Positions 17,115-25,219 of a DNA stretch of 64,000 bases are shown piece by piece. The DNA is from Anaerolineae bacterium (lineage in GTDB: Bacteria; Chloroflexota; Anaerolineae; 4572-78; J111). The stretch spans positions 1 to 64,000 of the forward strand of contig JAJVIM010000033.1 of assembly GCA_022071955.1 (NCBI GenBank), written 5' to 3'. Position 1 is the stretch's first letter, and each line of letters starts with the position of its first letter. The notes beneath the pieces were generated by a model that was not told the DNA's origin, made no database searches, and worked only from the letters and a program-made list of their open reading frames with translations. The position numbers were made by a program, and so were the translations under genes.

Positions 17115-18276
17115 GTAGCGCCCGCCACGGAATGCCAATCCGCACGGTGGTGCCTTCGCCGCCGGAGGTTGGCCCGATAAAAAATTTCCCCTGCAAATCC
17201 TCTGTCACTGTGGTGCGAACAATGGTCAGCCCCAGCCCCAACCCCGTGTCGGGGTTGAAGCCGGCGGGCAAACCCCGGCCGTTGTCGGTGACGCGCAAAT
17301 TGAGTCGCCGGCGTTCCTGTACCAGTTCCACGCGAATGTGCCCCTCGGCCTGGCTGCCGATACCGTGTTCCAGCGCGTTTTGCACCAGTTCGTTGGCAAT
17401 GAGCGCCAGGCTGGTGGCTCGCTGCGAGGGCAGCTGCACCTCATCACCTTCAACCGCAATGGTAACTTTGGCCGCGGGGTTGACCATATTCCCGGCAATT
17501 GAGGTTGACACCCGCCGAATCAAATCCAGCACGTTGATTTGATCAACCACCGCTTCTGACAGGATTTCGTGAACGGTGGCAATACTCAACACCCGGTTGA
17601 TGGTTTCGTGCAGAATGTCCTGCGGGGTGAGCTGTTTGTTTTGGCCCAGTTGCAGTCGCAGCAGCATAGCGATGGTTTGCAGGTTGTTTTTAACCCGATG
17701 GTGCATTTCCTGCACCAGCGCGGCATGTACCAGTTGCGCTTTTTCCAGCGCGGTGGCGGCCAATTCGGTGATAAAGCCAAACAGCTCTTTTTCATCCTGA
17801 GTAAAAACGTGCCGCGTTTCGGTTTGCACGTTGACCGCGCCAATGACTTTATCGCGGCTGACCAGCGGCGTGGACATCAGCGAGGGGTAGCGGCTTTCAC
17901 CGGAGCCAAGGATGCGGTAAAAGCGGGGGTCGGTAAAAGCGTCGGCCAGGGCGATGGTTTCCCGGTGCTCGGCGGCCCAGCCGGTCAGCCCGGAGCCGGC
18001 CGGGATAAAATAACGGCCGATGCCTTCCTGATTCAGCCCGGTAGAGGCGGCCAGCATCAGCTTATCGCGGGCGGTGTTGAACAGGTAGATGGAACAGGAG
18101 TCGACATTCATCACCTCGGTGGTGCGGCGGGTGATCAGATCGAGCGTGTCGTTCAAATCCTGCGCCTCGGCCACGGCCCGGCTGATGTCGCGGATGGCGG
18201 CTAGTTGGGCGGTTTTTTGGGCGAGTTGGGCCTGTAGTTCAATAAGCGTTGGCGCTGAAAAATCGGTTTGTTGCAC
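17104..18276 (-). CDS. GAF-domain sensor histidine kinase (HisKA_2 type)
   Basis: 390 aa, soluble. A short N-terminal coiled coil (ELQAQLAQKTAQLAAI) precedes a GAF domain (about residues 35-180). The phosphoacceptor is in EMHHRVKNNLQTIAMLLRLQ (His about 192), the HisKA_2/HWE-like class. The ATPase domain has ELVQNALEHG (N box), VTDNGRGLPAGF (G1) and GLGLGLTIV (G2). No response regulator is adjacent. Start is GTG behind a clear GAGGAG site, 10 bp after the type III polyketide synthase stop, so the two are probably one transcript. It is cytoplasmic and may sense a small ligand through GAF. Confidence 0.88.
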   Translation of the reverse strand: MQQTDFSAPTLIELQAQLAQKTAQLAAIRDISRAVAEAQDLNDTLDLITRRTTEVMNVDSCSIYLFNTARDKLMLAASTGLNQEGIGRYFIPAGSGLTGWAAEHRETIALADAFTDPRFYRILGSGESRYPSLMSTPLVSRDKVIGAVNVQTETRHVFTQDEKELFGFITELAATALEKAQLVHAALVQEMHHRVKNNLQTIAMLLRLQLGQNKQLTPQDILHETINRVLSIATVHEILSEAVVDQINVLDLIRRVSTSIAGNMVNPAAKVTIAVEGDEVQLPSQRATSLALIANELVQNALEHGIGSQAEGHIRVELVQERRRLNLRVTDNGRGLPAGFNPDTGLGLGLTIVRTTVTEDLQGKFFIGPTSGGEGTTVRIGIPWRALLKE

Positions 18277-18286
18277 GGTCTCCTCG

Positions 18287-19327
18287 TTATTGCCACTGCC
18301 CCAGGCAGAGTTCGATGGTTAACCCCGGGCCAAAGGTAAGCAGCAGAGCGTAGTCGCCGGGCTGGGGCTGGCCGGTGCGGATAATCTCATCCAGCACAAA
18401 AAACACGGTGGCCGACGACATATTGCCGAAATGCCGCAGCACGGCCCGGCTAAAGCGCAGGTCGGCTTCAGCCAGATTCAGCGCCTGGCCAACGTATTCC
18501 ACAATTTTAGCCCCGCCGGGGTGGATTCCCCAAAATTTGATGGCCTTCTGTGCCAGGCCGACCTCGGCCAGAAAGCCGGCCACAACTTCGCCAATCAGCG
18601 AGCGCAAGACTTTGGCCACTTTGGTAGACAGGTAAATCTGAAAGCCTTTGTCTGACAGGTGAAAGGCCATCAACTCCCGCTGGCCGGTGTCGCTGAAGGT
18701 GGCCGTGTGCCGCAGATGAAACTGGCCGGCCTGTCCCGCGCCGATGACCGCCGCGGCCGCGCCATCGCCAAAAATAGCGCTGGCAATCATATCCTCAATT
18801 TTGCTGCCGTGCTGAAAATGGAGCGTGCCAAATTCAACGGCCAGCAGCACAATTTTGCTGCCGGGCCGGGCCGAAACCTCCAGCATGGCCCGGTCCAGGC
18901 CGGTTAGCCCGGCGTGACAGCCCATGCCAATCAGCCCGCTGCGCCGCGCCGAGGGCCGCAGCCCCAGGTCGCCGGCCAGCAACACATCCAGTCCGGGGGT
19001 GTCCAGCCCGGTGCAGGAAACCACCAGCAAATGGTCGATGTCGGTGGGGGTGAGGCCGGCCTGCGCCAGCGCCTGCCGGATCACCTGCCCGCCCAGCGAG
19101 CGAGCCGCCGGCAGGTAAATCTCGTTGCGGGCCTGGGTGCTCGGTTCGGTGGCCAGAAAATCGGCGGTAGCCAGCACGCTGTAACGGGTGTCAATTTCGG
19201 CGGCCTCAAAGATGGCTTTGGCCCGGTGGCTGTTAATTAACGGCTGTAGCCAGCGGTCGTGGAGTTCAGTTTGGGTGTGGCGGTGCGGCGGAACGCCGGT
19301 AGCCAGGCTTAAAATGGCAGGAGTCAT
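18287..19327 (-). CDS. Type III polyketide synthase (chalcone/alkylpyrone synthase family)
   Basis: 346 aa homodimeric condensing enzyme, slightly shorter than plant chalcone synthases. The catalytic triad is visible: Cys in GMGCHAGLTGLDRA (about residue 134), His in WGIHPGGAK (about 267) and Asn in FGNMSSATVFFVLDEI (about 300). VSCTGLDTPGLD is also typical. Bacterial members extend acyl-CoA with malonyl-CoA to make alkylpyrones, alkylresorcinols or tetrahydroxynaphthalene. No methyltransferase or oxidase follows; a histidine kinase does. An operator-like dyad covers its promoter. Product unknown. Confidence 0.9.
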   Translation of the reverse strand: MTPAILSLATGVPPHRHTQTELHDRWLQPLINSHRAKAIFEAAEIDTRYSVLATADFLATEPSTQARNEIYLPAARSLGGQVIRQALAQAGLTPTDIDHLLVVSCTGLDTPGLDVLLAGDLGLRPSARRSGLIGMGCHAGLTGLDRAMLEVSARPGSKIVLLAVEFGTLHFQHGSKIEDMIASAIFGDGAAAAVIGAGQAGQFHLRHTATFSDTGQRELMAFHLSDKGFQIYLSTKVAKVLRSLIGEVVAGFLAEVGLAQKAIKFWGIHPGGAKIVEYVGQALNLAEADLRFSRAVLRHFGNMSSATVFFVLDEIIRTGQPQPGDYALLLTFGPGLTIELCLGQWQ

Positions 19328-19362
19328 AAATGATTCAATCCGGGTTTAATTAGCAAAACGAT

Positions 19363-19399
19363 AAAGGTAGATTTTACTTACCTTTCTTAACATTTCCAA
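19363..19399 (-). promoter_or_regulatory. Promoter with operator-like dyad for the polyketide synthase
   Basis: On the minus strand, TTGGAA, 17 nt, then TAAAAT. The -10 lies inside a perfect inverted repeat AAAGGTA-N9-TACCTTT (19363-19385), which suggests a repressor site. No dedicated regulator gene is next to it. Confidence 0.55.
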
Positions 19400-19412
19400 A
19401 CCCGGCGACGGC

Positions 19413-19447
19413 AAAAAAACAGCCCGGCGAGCAGTGTTTCGCCGGGC
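19413..19447 (-). terminator. Rho-independent terminator of ctaAB
   Basis: A 9-bp stem (GCCCGGCGA paired with TCGCCGGGC) and 8-nt loop are followed on the minus strand by a short spacer and seven T. It lies 25 bp beyond the ctaAB stop codon. Confidence 0.85.
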
Positions 19448-19472
19448 CGGGCAAGGGCATCAATTTACTGAA

Positions 19473-21176
19473 TTAAAAAATGGAGCGGTCGATGGCCATG
19501 ATCAGAAACAACAGGGCCAGGTAAGATTGGGAGAATTTGTACAGTTTGCGGCTCACGGCTTTGTCGGTGGCGTTATGCCACAGTTTCCAGGCCAACTGTA
19601 AAAACCGAAAGCCCAGCAACAGCGCCGCGGCAAAATAGAGCCAGCCGGCCATGTTAAAGGTAACCGGCAACAGGGTCAAGCCAATCAGCAGCACCGAATA
19701 GAGCCAAATCTGGTAGCTGGTTTCCTGCTCGCCCACCACCACCGGCAGCATCGGCACGCGGGCGCTGGCGTAATCCTTTTTAACCATCATCGCCAGCGCC
19801 CAGGTGTGGGGCGGCGTCCAGAAAAAGATGATGGCAAACAGGTAAAACGCGGCCAAATCCAGCGAGTTGGTGACGGCCGTCCAGCCGACCAGCGGCGGAA
19901 TGGCCCCGGCGGCCCCACCGATGACAATATTGTGAATGGTGCTTCGTTTGAGGTAGAGCGTGTAAAAAAAGACGTAATAGACAATGCCAATAGTGCTGAG
20001 AATGGCGCTGAGCATATTGACAAACACAGCGAAAATCAAAAACGACAGAGCGCTGAGGCTGAGGCCAAAAACCAGCGTTTGCTGCGGCGTGACCAGCCCG
20101 GTAACGGTGGCCCGGCGCGAGGTGCGCGACATTTTCTGGTCAATATCGGAGTCGATGTAGCTGTTGAGCGCGCTGGCTCCGCCGGCGGAGAGCGCGCCCC
20201 CCAGCAGCGTGGTCAATATCAGCGCGATGGACGGCAGGCCGCGGGCGGCGATGACCATCGCGGTGATGGTGGTGAGCAGCAGCAAAACCATCACCCACGG
20301 TTTGGTCAGTTTAAAATAGGTGAGCGCTTTTTGTTTGGCGGTTTGCGGTGGGCGCTCCATTGGGGCCGGCTGGGCCAGCGGCACGCGCGCTTCAACGGTG
20401 AGGTAGCAAATGGAGGCCAGCGTGACCAGGCTGCCCCAGGTAAGGGTGGTCAGCAGCAGGTGGGTAATTTTGAGCGCGTCGGCGGGCAGGCCCTCCACCG
20501 AATAGAGGCCGCCCATCGCTGCCTGGCCCAAAAACAACAGCCCCAGCGTAGTTGACCAGCGCCGCAAGCCGGGATGCTGCCGGTAGTTGCGGCGAGTTTG
20601 CAGCACAATTCCGGCTACCAGCACGCCAATCAGCACGGCGGTAAACCGGTGCAGCAGCAGCACGGCCACCGGCAATGAAAGTTGCTCCGGGAAAATTGCG
20701 CCCCAGCACAGCGGCCAGTCCGGGCAGGCCGCGCCGGAGCCGCTCTGGCTAACCAGCGCGCCGGCGGCAAACAGCAGCAACAGCCCCAGCCCGGTCAGCA
20801 CTATTGAGCGAAAATAGAATTTGTGAATTGGATTTTTCAAGCCGGGGCGTGGAGCAAAAACAAACGCGGCAGTGGTCAAAAAGATGGCGCTGCCGGCCAG
20901 CAGGGTCGAGGTGAGCAAATGCGCCGTCGAGGCCAGCAGCGGTGGGATATGCCCGGCGACAATAACCAGGCCCAGTTGCAGCAGCGCCAGCCCCACCACA
21001 GCCAGGCTGGCTGCTCCCTCGGTTTTGGGCCGGCGGCGATGGGCAACAACCGCTGTGGCGGCGGTGAGCGCCAGCATCAGCAGCGCCCCGAGCAGTTGCC
21101 CTGGCCCAAACAGAAGTTGGAGCACCGCGCCAATCAATAACGCGATGGTCAATCCCTTGAAAAGTTTGGTTGGCAT
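19473..21176 (-). CDS. ctaAB: Fused haem A synthase - protohaem IX farnesyltransferase (CtaA-CtaB)
   Basis: 567 aa integral membrane enzyme. The N-terminal half (to about residue 270) is COX15/CtaA, with the cysteine-containing loop SGAACPDWPLCWG and haem-ligand histidine segments such as LLHRFTAVLIG. The C-terminal half is CtaB, with the prenyl-diphosphate site NSYIDSDIDQKMSRTSRR and the YTLYLKRSTIHNIVIGGAAGAIPP motif. Together they convert haem B to haem O and then haem A for cytochrome oxidase. The ATG at 21176 is preceded by GGAGGAG at good spacing; an upstream TTG lies inside that site. The fusion is known from several phyla including Chloroflexota. Confidence 0.95.
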   Translation of the reverse strand: MPTKLFKGLTIALLIGAVLQLLFGPGQLLGALLMLALTAATAVVAHRRRPKTEGAASLAVVGLALLQLGLVIVAGHIPPLLASTAHLLTSTLLAGSAIFLTTAAFVFAPRPGLKNPIHKFYFRSIVLTGLGLLLLFAAGALVSQSGSGAACPDWPLCWGAIFPEQLSLPVAVLLLHRFTAVLIGVLVAGIVLQTRRNYRQHPGLRRWSTTLGLLFLGQAAMGGLYSVEGLPADALKITHLLLTTLTWGSLVTLASICYLTVEARVPLAQPAPMERPPQTAKQKALTYFKLTKPWVMVLLLLTTITAMVIAARGLPSIALILTTLLGGALSAGGASALNSYIDSDIDQKMSRTSRRATVTGLVTPQQTLVFGLSLSALSFLIFAVFVNMLSAILSTIGIVYYVFFYTLYLKRSTIHNIVIGGAAGAIPPLVGWTAVTNSLDLAAFYLFAIIFFWTPPHTWALAMMVKKDYASARVPMLPVVVGEQETSYQIWLYSVLLIGLTLLPVTFNMAGWLYFAAALLLGFRFLQLAWKLWHNATDKAVSRKLYKFSQSYLALLFLIMAIDRSIF

Positions 21177-21196
21177 GGTCCTCTCCTCCAAAAATA

Positions 21197-21297
21197 GGAA
21201 TCAGCAATCAGGAGTCGGGAGTCAGGGTGTGCTCAATTTTATCATCCTGCAACACGCAATTCGCTGACTCGCAGATTCGGTGATTCGTTCATTCGCA
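21197..21297. repeat. Heptanucleotide array between ctaAB and the subunit-II-like gene
   Basis: 7-nt units run in phase at both ends: GGAATCA, GCAATCA, GGAGTCG, GGAGTCA first, then GCAACAC, GCAATTC, GCTGACT and ATTCGCA-like units. Mostly non-coding. Confidence 0.7.
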
Positions 21298-21353
21298 ACA
21301 CCTGCACTGCGACCACAGAGAGAGCCGGCGCAAGTGTTCTAACCCCGGCCAGA

Positions 21354-21608
21354 TTATTGCCGGGCAACCGGGGCGGTGGTTGGACTGCTGGCGGCGTTAT
21401 CGGTTGTTGAAACAGCCTGATAGGTTAGCACCAGCAGCAAAACTAAAATACCAATGGGAATAAGTGTCCAGATCAGATCCAACGCCGAGTGGTTTTTATC
21501 GGCCGGCGATTGCCGCTGCAGCCGCACCAGCGACAACACAATTAAGCCGCCGGTTACCAGCAGCACAATTGTGGTTATCCATAAAATGACGTTGTCTAAA
21601 GTTAACAC
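21354..21608 (-). CDS. Small membrane protein resembling the membrane anchor of cytochrome oxidase subunit II
   Basis: 84 aa with two hydrophobic helices. The second (ALDLIWTLIPIGILVLLLVLTYQAV) closely resembles the second helix of cytochrome c oxidase subunit II, where ELIWTIIP is conserved. The copper-A cupredoxin domain is absent: the protein ends in a short Thr/Ala/Pro tail. It lies just upstream of ctaAB behind a strong promoter, so a role in oxidase assembly or as a minimal subunit is plausible but unproven. The start is GTG with only a weak ribosome site, so the exact N-terminus is uncertain. Confidence 0.72.
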   Translation of the reverse strand: MLTLDNVILWITTIVLLVTGGLIVLSLVRLQRQSPADKNHSALDLIWTLIPIGILVLLLVLTYQAVSTTDNAASSPTTAPVARQ

Positions 21609-21661
21609 AATCTCAATCAGTGGAAAGGCTAATAACTTTTAGGGGCTATAAAGGTGGGGCT

Positions 21662-21691
21662 ATTATATCTTATGGGAGGGAGGGGTGTCAA
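21662..21691 (-). promoter_or_regulatory. Strong sigma70-type promoter for the subunit-II-like gene / ctaAB
   Basis: On the minus strand a perfect TTGACA, 18 nt, and a perfect TATAAT. It lies about 55 bp upstream of the GTG of the 84-aa gene and may also read on into ctaAB, because no terminator is seen between them. Confidence 0.85.
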
Positions 21692-21732
21692 GCGGGTGAA
21701 ACTCGCCGAGCTATAACAAATCCTTATGCCGG

Positions 21733-22167
21733 CTACGGTTGAATAACGCCGATGTGCCAGCGAAAAACCAGCTCGCCGCCGAGCCAGCCGGTGGCCAGCA
21801 CCGCCGCCGCGCCGAGCGCCATCAGCCCCAGGTACGGCCAGCGATACCGCACCAGCACATCTGCCCAGCGAAAGCGCATGTAAACCAGCAACCCATTAAT
21901 AATCAGCAGGGCCACGCCGCCGCTAATATGGGCATTCACCGCGTTTAGCCGGGGATCGGTGGGGGCAAGCTGGCCCTGATCGATCAGCCCAAAAATACTG
22001 GCTACCAGCGTGGCCAGCCAGCTCAGGCCAAAGCTCCAAAAAGCGAATCGCTCCGTATCCGCTGCGCCGCGCGACAGAGCCAGCCCGGTGAGCAGCACGC
22101 CCAGCAAATACAAAGCGATGGGAAAATGAACCGTGAACGAATGCAGGGGATGGCCAAGAAAGGTCAT
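21733..22167 (-). CDS. DUF2231 membrane protein
   Basis: 144 aa from the ATG at 22167, chosen because MTFLGHPLHSFTVHFPIALYLLG is the typical DUF2231 beginning and the upstream reading frame overlaps the adenosyltransferase gene. Four helices are predicted. Histidines in GHPLHSFTVHFPIA, NAHISGGVALL and the late FRWHIG recur in the family, which has been suggested to hold haem or metal, although no function is established. It lies 4 bp after the PduO stop, so it is co-transcribed. Confidence 0.8.
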   Translation of the reverse strand: MTFLGHPLHSFTVHFPIALYLLGVLLTGLALSRGAADTERFAFWSFGLSWLATLVASIFGLIDQGQLAPTDPRLNAVNAHISGGVALLIINGLLVYMRFRWADVLVRYRWPYLGLMALGAAAVLATGWLGGELVFRWHIGVIQP

Positions 22168-22171
22168 CGGC

Positions 22172-22732
22172 TTATTTGACAGTTTTGGCCAAAGTGGCCT
22201 GGTGCCCCTGCCGGTGTTCTTCAAAGCGGGCCAGGGCAAACAACAGCGACGACAGCCGGTTGAGATAGCGCATAATTTCGTGGTTGGCCATGTGGCCCTG
22301 ATGGGTCAGTTTGACCACCTGCCGTTCGGCGCGGCGAACCACCGTGCGGGCCACATCAAGCAGTGCGCCGAGCCGGGTATCGCCGGGGACTACAAACTGC
22401 GTCAGCGGCGGGAACTCCTGGCCCAGTTTGGCCGTTTCGGTTTCCAGCCAGCCGGTACGCTCGGCGGTGATTTTTTTGGGCAGCGACACGTTGGGCGCGC
22501 TGGCCAGCTCGCTCATTAATATCCACAAATCGCGCTGAACTTCCAAAATCAGAGATCGGGTGCGCTCGCTGGCGGTTTCGTCGGCGCGGGCCAGCCCCAA
22601 AAACGCGCTGGCTTCATCAACGGCGCCGTAGGCTTCGGGCCGAAGATCGTACTTGGTAACACGCTCCGCTCCCAGTAAATTGGTGTAGCCGTCGTCGCCG
22701 CTTCCCGTGAAAAGTAATGTCTCTTTGGGCAT
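22172..22732 (-). CDS. PduO-type cob(I)alamin adenosyltransferase
   Basis: 186 aa trimeric enzyme that moves the adenosyl group of ATP to cob(I)alamin to make coenzyme B12. The ATP-binding N-terminus LFTGSGDDGYTNLLGAERVTKYD corresponds to the family's YTKTGDDGTTGLLGG..V.KDD; then EAYGAVDEASAFLGLAR and RTVVRRAERQVVKL follow, with YLNRLSSLLFALAR near the end. Length is normal. It implies a B12-dependent enzyme in the cell and fits the chelatase-like genes further along the strand. Confidence 0.9.
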   Translation of the reverse strand: MPKETLLFTGSGDDGYTNLLGAERVTKYDLRPEAYGAVDEASAFLGLARADETASERTRSLILEVQRDLWILMSELASAPNVSLPKKITAERTGWLETETAKLGQEFPPLTQFVVPGDTRLGALLDVARTVVRRAERQVVKLTHQGHMANHEIMRYLNRLSSLLFALARFEEHRQGHQATLAKTVK

Positions 22733-22735
22733 TGG

Positions 22736-23575
22736 CTAATTTCCTTTGATCCAGTTAAAAAGCCCGCGTTTTTCTTCCTGCGCCAAAATTTCGGCGGCGC
22801 GCGGGCCGCCAATGCGCTCGATGGCGCGCTGGGCCTGCTGGCGCACCCCCTGGTGCTTGTCTTTGAGCAACCCCGCCAGCGGTTCCAGCGCCGATTGGCC
22901 GGCGCATTTGCCCAGCGCGTTGGCCGCCCAATAACGCACCGGCGGCTGATCGTCGGCCAGGGCGCGAACGAGCGCCTTGGTGACGCGGGCTTTGTTGAAC
23001 CGTTTGATATCGTGCTGGTAGCAAATCTGCCCCAGCGCCCGCGCCGAGCCGTAGCGGGCGTCAACGTCATCATCGTGCAGCATAGTTTCAATCAGCGCGG
23101 CGATGGCCTGCTCGCCCAACTGGTTAATCTGGTAGATGGCGAAATCGTGGTTTTCCGGCTCATCCAGCGCGTCGAGCAACTGCTGTAACTTTTCGGCCTG
23201 CTGGCGAGCGGCTTTGGCTTTGAACTGTTCGGTGCGCTGCCGCTGAAATTCCCGCCGTTCTTCCATCATTTTTTGGCGGCGCGCCCGGGCGTTGGCCAGA
23301 TGCGCGCCACAGTTGGCGCAAAATACGGTGCCGACCGGGTTTTCGGTGTAGCACATCACGCAGTCAATTTTGAGCGACTCGCCGCACTGGGTGCAATAGC
23401 GCTCGGTGATGGCGTTAATGGTGCGGCAGGCGGGGCAGGCAACGGCCTGCCGCGCTTCAACTTCGCTGGCCAAAAACACCGAGCCGCAATTATCGCACTC
23501 AATTTGCTGGCCGGGTTGAAAGCTGCCTTTGAGCGGCGCATGGCAGTGGGGGCAGGCTAGGTCTTCCAGTTTCAC
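22736..23575 (-). CDS. Zinc-ribbon / HEAT-repeat protein, function unknown
   Basis: 279 aa, GTG start. Residues 1-100 carry a series of zinc ribbons (CPHC, CDNC, CPAC, CTQC, CVMC, CANC). A charged helix rich in Arg, Gln and Lys follows (RRQKMMEERREFQRQR). The second half is HEAT/PBS-lyase-like: DDVDARYGSARALGQIC, DDQPPVRYWAANALGKCAG and DKHQGVRQQAQRAIERIGG. HEAT and zinc ribbons together suggest a protein-binding scaffold. It lies 3 bp before the adenosyltransferase start and 12 bp after tsaD. Confidence 0.78.
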   Translation of the reverse strand: MKLEDLACPHCHAPLKGSFQPGQQIECDNCGSVFLASEVEARQAVACPACRTINAITERYCTQCGESLKIDCVMCYTENPVGTVFCANCGAHLANARARRQKMMEERREFQRQRTEQFKAKAARQQAEKLQQLLDALDEPENHDFAIYQINQLGEQAIAALIETMLHDDDVDARYGSARALGQICYQHDIKRFNKARVTKALVRALADDQPPVRYWAANALGKCAGQSALEPLAGLLKDKHQGVRQQAQRAIERIGGPRAAEILAQEEKRGLFNWIKGN

Positions 23576-23587
23576 GGGGCATTGTCC

Positions 23588-24649
23588 TTAGTTTGAATTG
23601 GCCACCAGCGGCAGATTGGCCACTACGTCCAACTCCCAGCCGGAAGTTTGGCCGGCTTGCAGCCGCCAGTAAGCCGCCGCGCCGATCATGGCCGCGTTGT
23701 CGGTGCAGAGCCAGATGGGCGGCGCCAGCACCGGCTGGCTCAGGCTCGACATCATTTTGTTGCGCAGCAAACTGTTGGCCGACACGCCGCCGGCCAGCAG
23801 CACTTCTTTCACGTTGTGTTCTTCCGCGGCGGCTTTGGTTTTGCTCACCAGCACATCCACCACGGCGGTTTGAAACGAGGCGGCAATATCGGCCACCGGC
23901 ATTTTTGACCCACTGCGGCGCGGGTCGGCCGGCGTGTGCAGTTTGTCAACGTTGCTGTATTTTTGAGCCACGCGCAGCACCGCGGTTTTCAGCCCGGAAA
24001 AGCTGAAATCGTACGAGCCGCCGAGCCGGGCCTGCGGAAAATTGTAGGCGTTGGGGTTGCCATCTTTGGCGGCCTGTTCGATGGCCGGGCCGCCGGGAAA
24101 ACCCACATCCAGCAGGCGGGCAATTTTATCAAACGCTTCGCCGGCGGCGTCGTCGATGGTCCGGCCCAGAATTTCGTAGTTGCCGTGGTGGCGAATCAAC
24201 ACCAGCTCGGTGTGGCCGCCGGAGACCAGCAGGCACAGGGCCGGGAATTTTTTGCGGGGCGGGTGGCCGCTGTGTTTGTGATCGAGCCAGTTGGAATAGA
24301 GGTGCCCCTCCAAATGATTCACGCCGATGAGCGGCAGGTTGCGGGCCAGCGCAATCCCTTTGGCGGCGTTAACGCCCACCAGCAGGCTGCCGGCCAGCCC
24401 CGGTCCGTAAGTCACGGCTACCGCGTCGAGGCCGTCCCAGTCGGTTTCGGCCTGCACCAGCGCATCCTGAATCACCGTGCCAATGGCCAAAATATGCTGG
24501 CGCGAGGCGACTTCGGGGAAGACGCCGCCGTAGCGCCGGTGAATATCAATTTGTGAGGCGACCACATTGGAGCAGATTTTGTAACCGTCTTCAATGATGG
24601 CCGCGGCGGTTTCATCGCACGATGTTTCAATGGCAAGAATTTTGGTCAT
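23588..24649 (-). CDS. tsaD: tRNA N6-threonylcarbamoyladenosine synthase subunit TsaD
   Basis: 353 aa. It transfers the threonylcarbamoyl group from TC-AMP to A37 of ANN-decoding tRNAs together with TsaB and TsaE. The ASKHA nucleotide-binding N-terminus is [19 protein letters not shown]; the iron-binding [11 protein letters not shown] (two His) and [13 protein letters not shown] are present, as are [14 protein letters not shown] and the late [15 protein letters not shown]. Full length. The ATG has AGGA upstream. It forms part of a tight minus-strand run of genes. Confidence 0.96.
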   Translation of the reverse strand: MTKILAIETSCDETAAAIIEDGYKICSNVVASQIDIHRRYGGVFPEVASRQHILAIGTVIQDALVQAETDWDGLDAVAVTYGPGLAGSLLVGVNAAKGIALARNLPLIGVNHLEGHLYSNWLDHKHSGHPPRKKFPALCLLVSGGHTELVLIRHHGNYEILGRTIDDAAGEAFDKIARLLDVGFPGGPAIEQAAKDGNPNAYNFPQARLGGSYDFSFSGLKTAVLRVAQKYSNVDKLHTPADPRRSGSKMPVADIAASFQTAVVDVLVSKTKAAAEEHNVKEVLLAGGVSANSLLRNKMMSSLSQPVLAPPIWLCTDNAAMIGAAAYWRLQAGQTSGWELDVVANLPLVANSN

Positions 24650-24661
24650 TGGCTGTTCCTG

Positions 24662-25216
24662 CTAAATTTTCCCGGCGCGCCAGGCGGCCAGCGACTGGAT
24701 GTTGCTTTCAAAGGCAATCGGCTCCGGCAGTTCATCGATGGCAAAAAAGCCCACCGCTTCCGATTCAACGGGGTTGAGCACCACTTCGCCGCCAACAACC
24801 TCGCCTTTGAACATGATCACCACACCGCTGCCGCGGTAATCTTCGTAATAAAACACATCGATCAGCCCGGTAATTTCAATGTCAAAGCCGGTTTCTTCTT
24901 TGCACTCGCGGATGGCGCACTGCTGCGGCGTTTCGCCCGTTTCCATAAAACCACCCGGAAAACACCAACTGCCGCGGCCCGGCTCCATTGTCCGCTTGAC
25001 CATCAGCACTTTGTCGCCCTTGAGCGGCATTACCGCCGTGGTCAGTTTGGGATCGATGAACTGGACAAAGTGGCATTCCTCGTTGGGGCAAACCCGGCGG
25101 GTCCGGCCAAATACAAATTTATCAACCATCGGCGTGCGGCATTGGGGGCAGTATTTGTAACCCTGCCGCTGGGCCGCCACCTGAGCCGTGGTCAGCGAGA
25201 ATTCTTCGTTAGCCAT
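24662..25216 (-). CDS. Nudix hydrolase with N-terminal zinc ribbon
   Basis: 184 aa. A four-cysteine zinc ribbon (CPQC at about residue 22 and CPNEEC) precedes the Nudix domain. The Nudix box is complete: a GGFMETGETPQQC segment followed by REC and KEETGF. The zinc ribbon/Nudix order is like NudC-type NAD pyrophosphatases, but the NudC SQPWPFPxS motif is not seen; ADP-ribose or another nucleoside diphosphate derivative is equally possible. It starts 3 bp after the UroD-like stop. Confidence 0.88.
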   Translation of the reverse strand: MANEEFSLTTAQVAAQRQGYKYCPQCRTPMVDKFVFGRTRRVCPNEECHFVQFIDPKLTTAVMPLKGDKVLMVKRTMEPGRGSWCFPGGFMETGETPQQCAIRECKEETGFDIEITGLIDVFYYEDYRGSGVVIMFKGEVVGGEVVLNPVESEAVGFFAIDELPEPIAFESNIQSLAAWRAGKI

Positions 25217-25219
25217 GAG

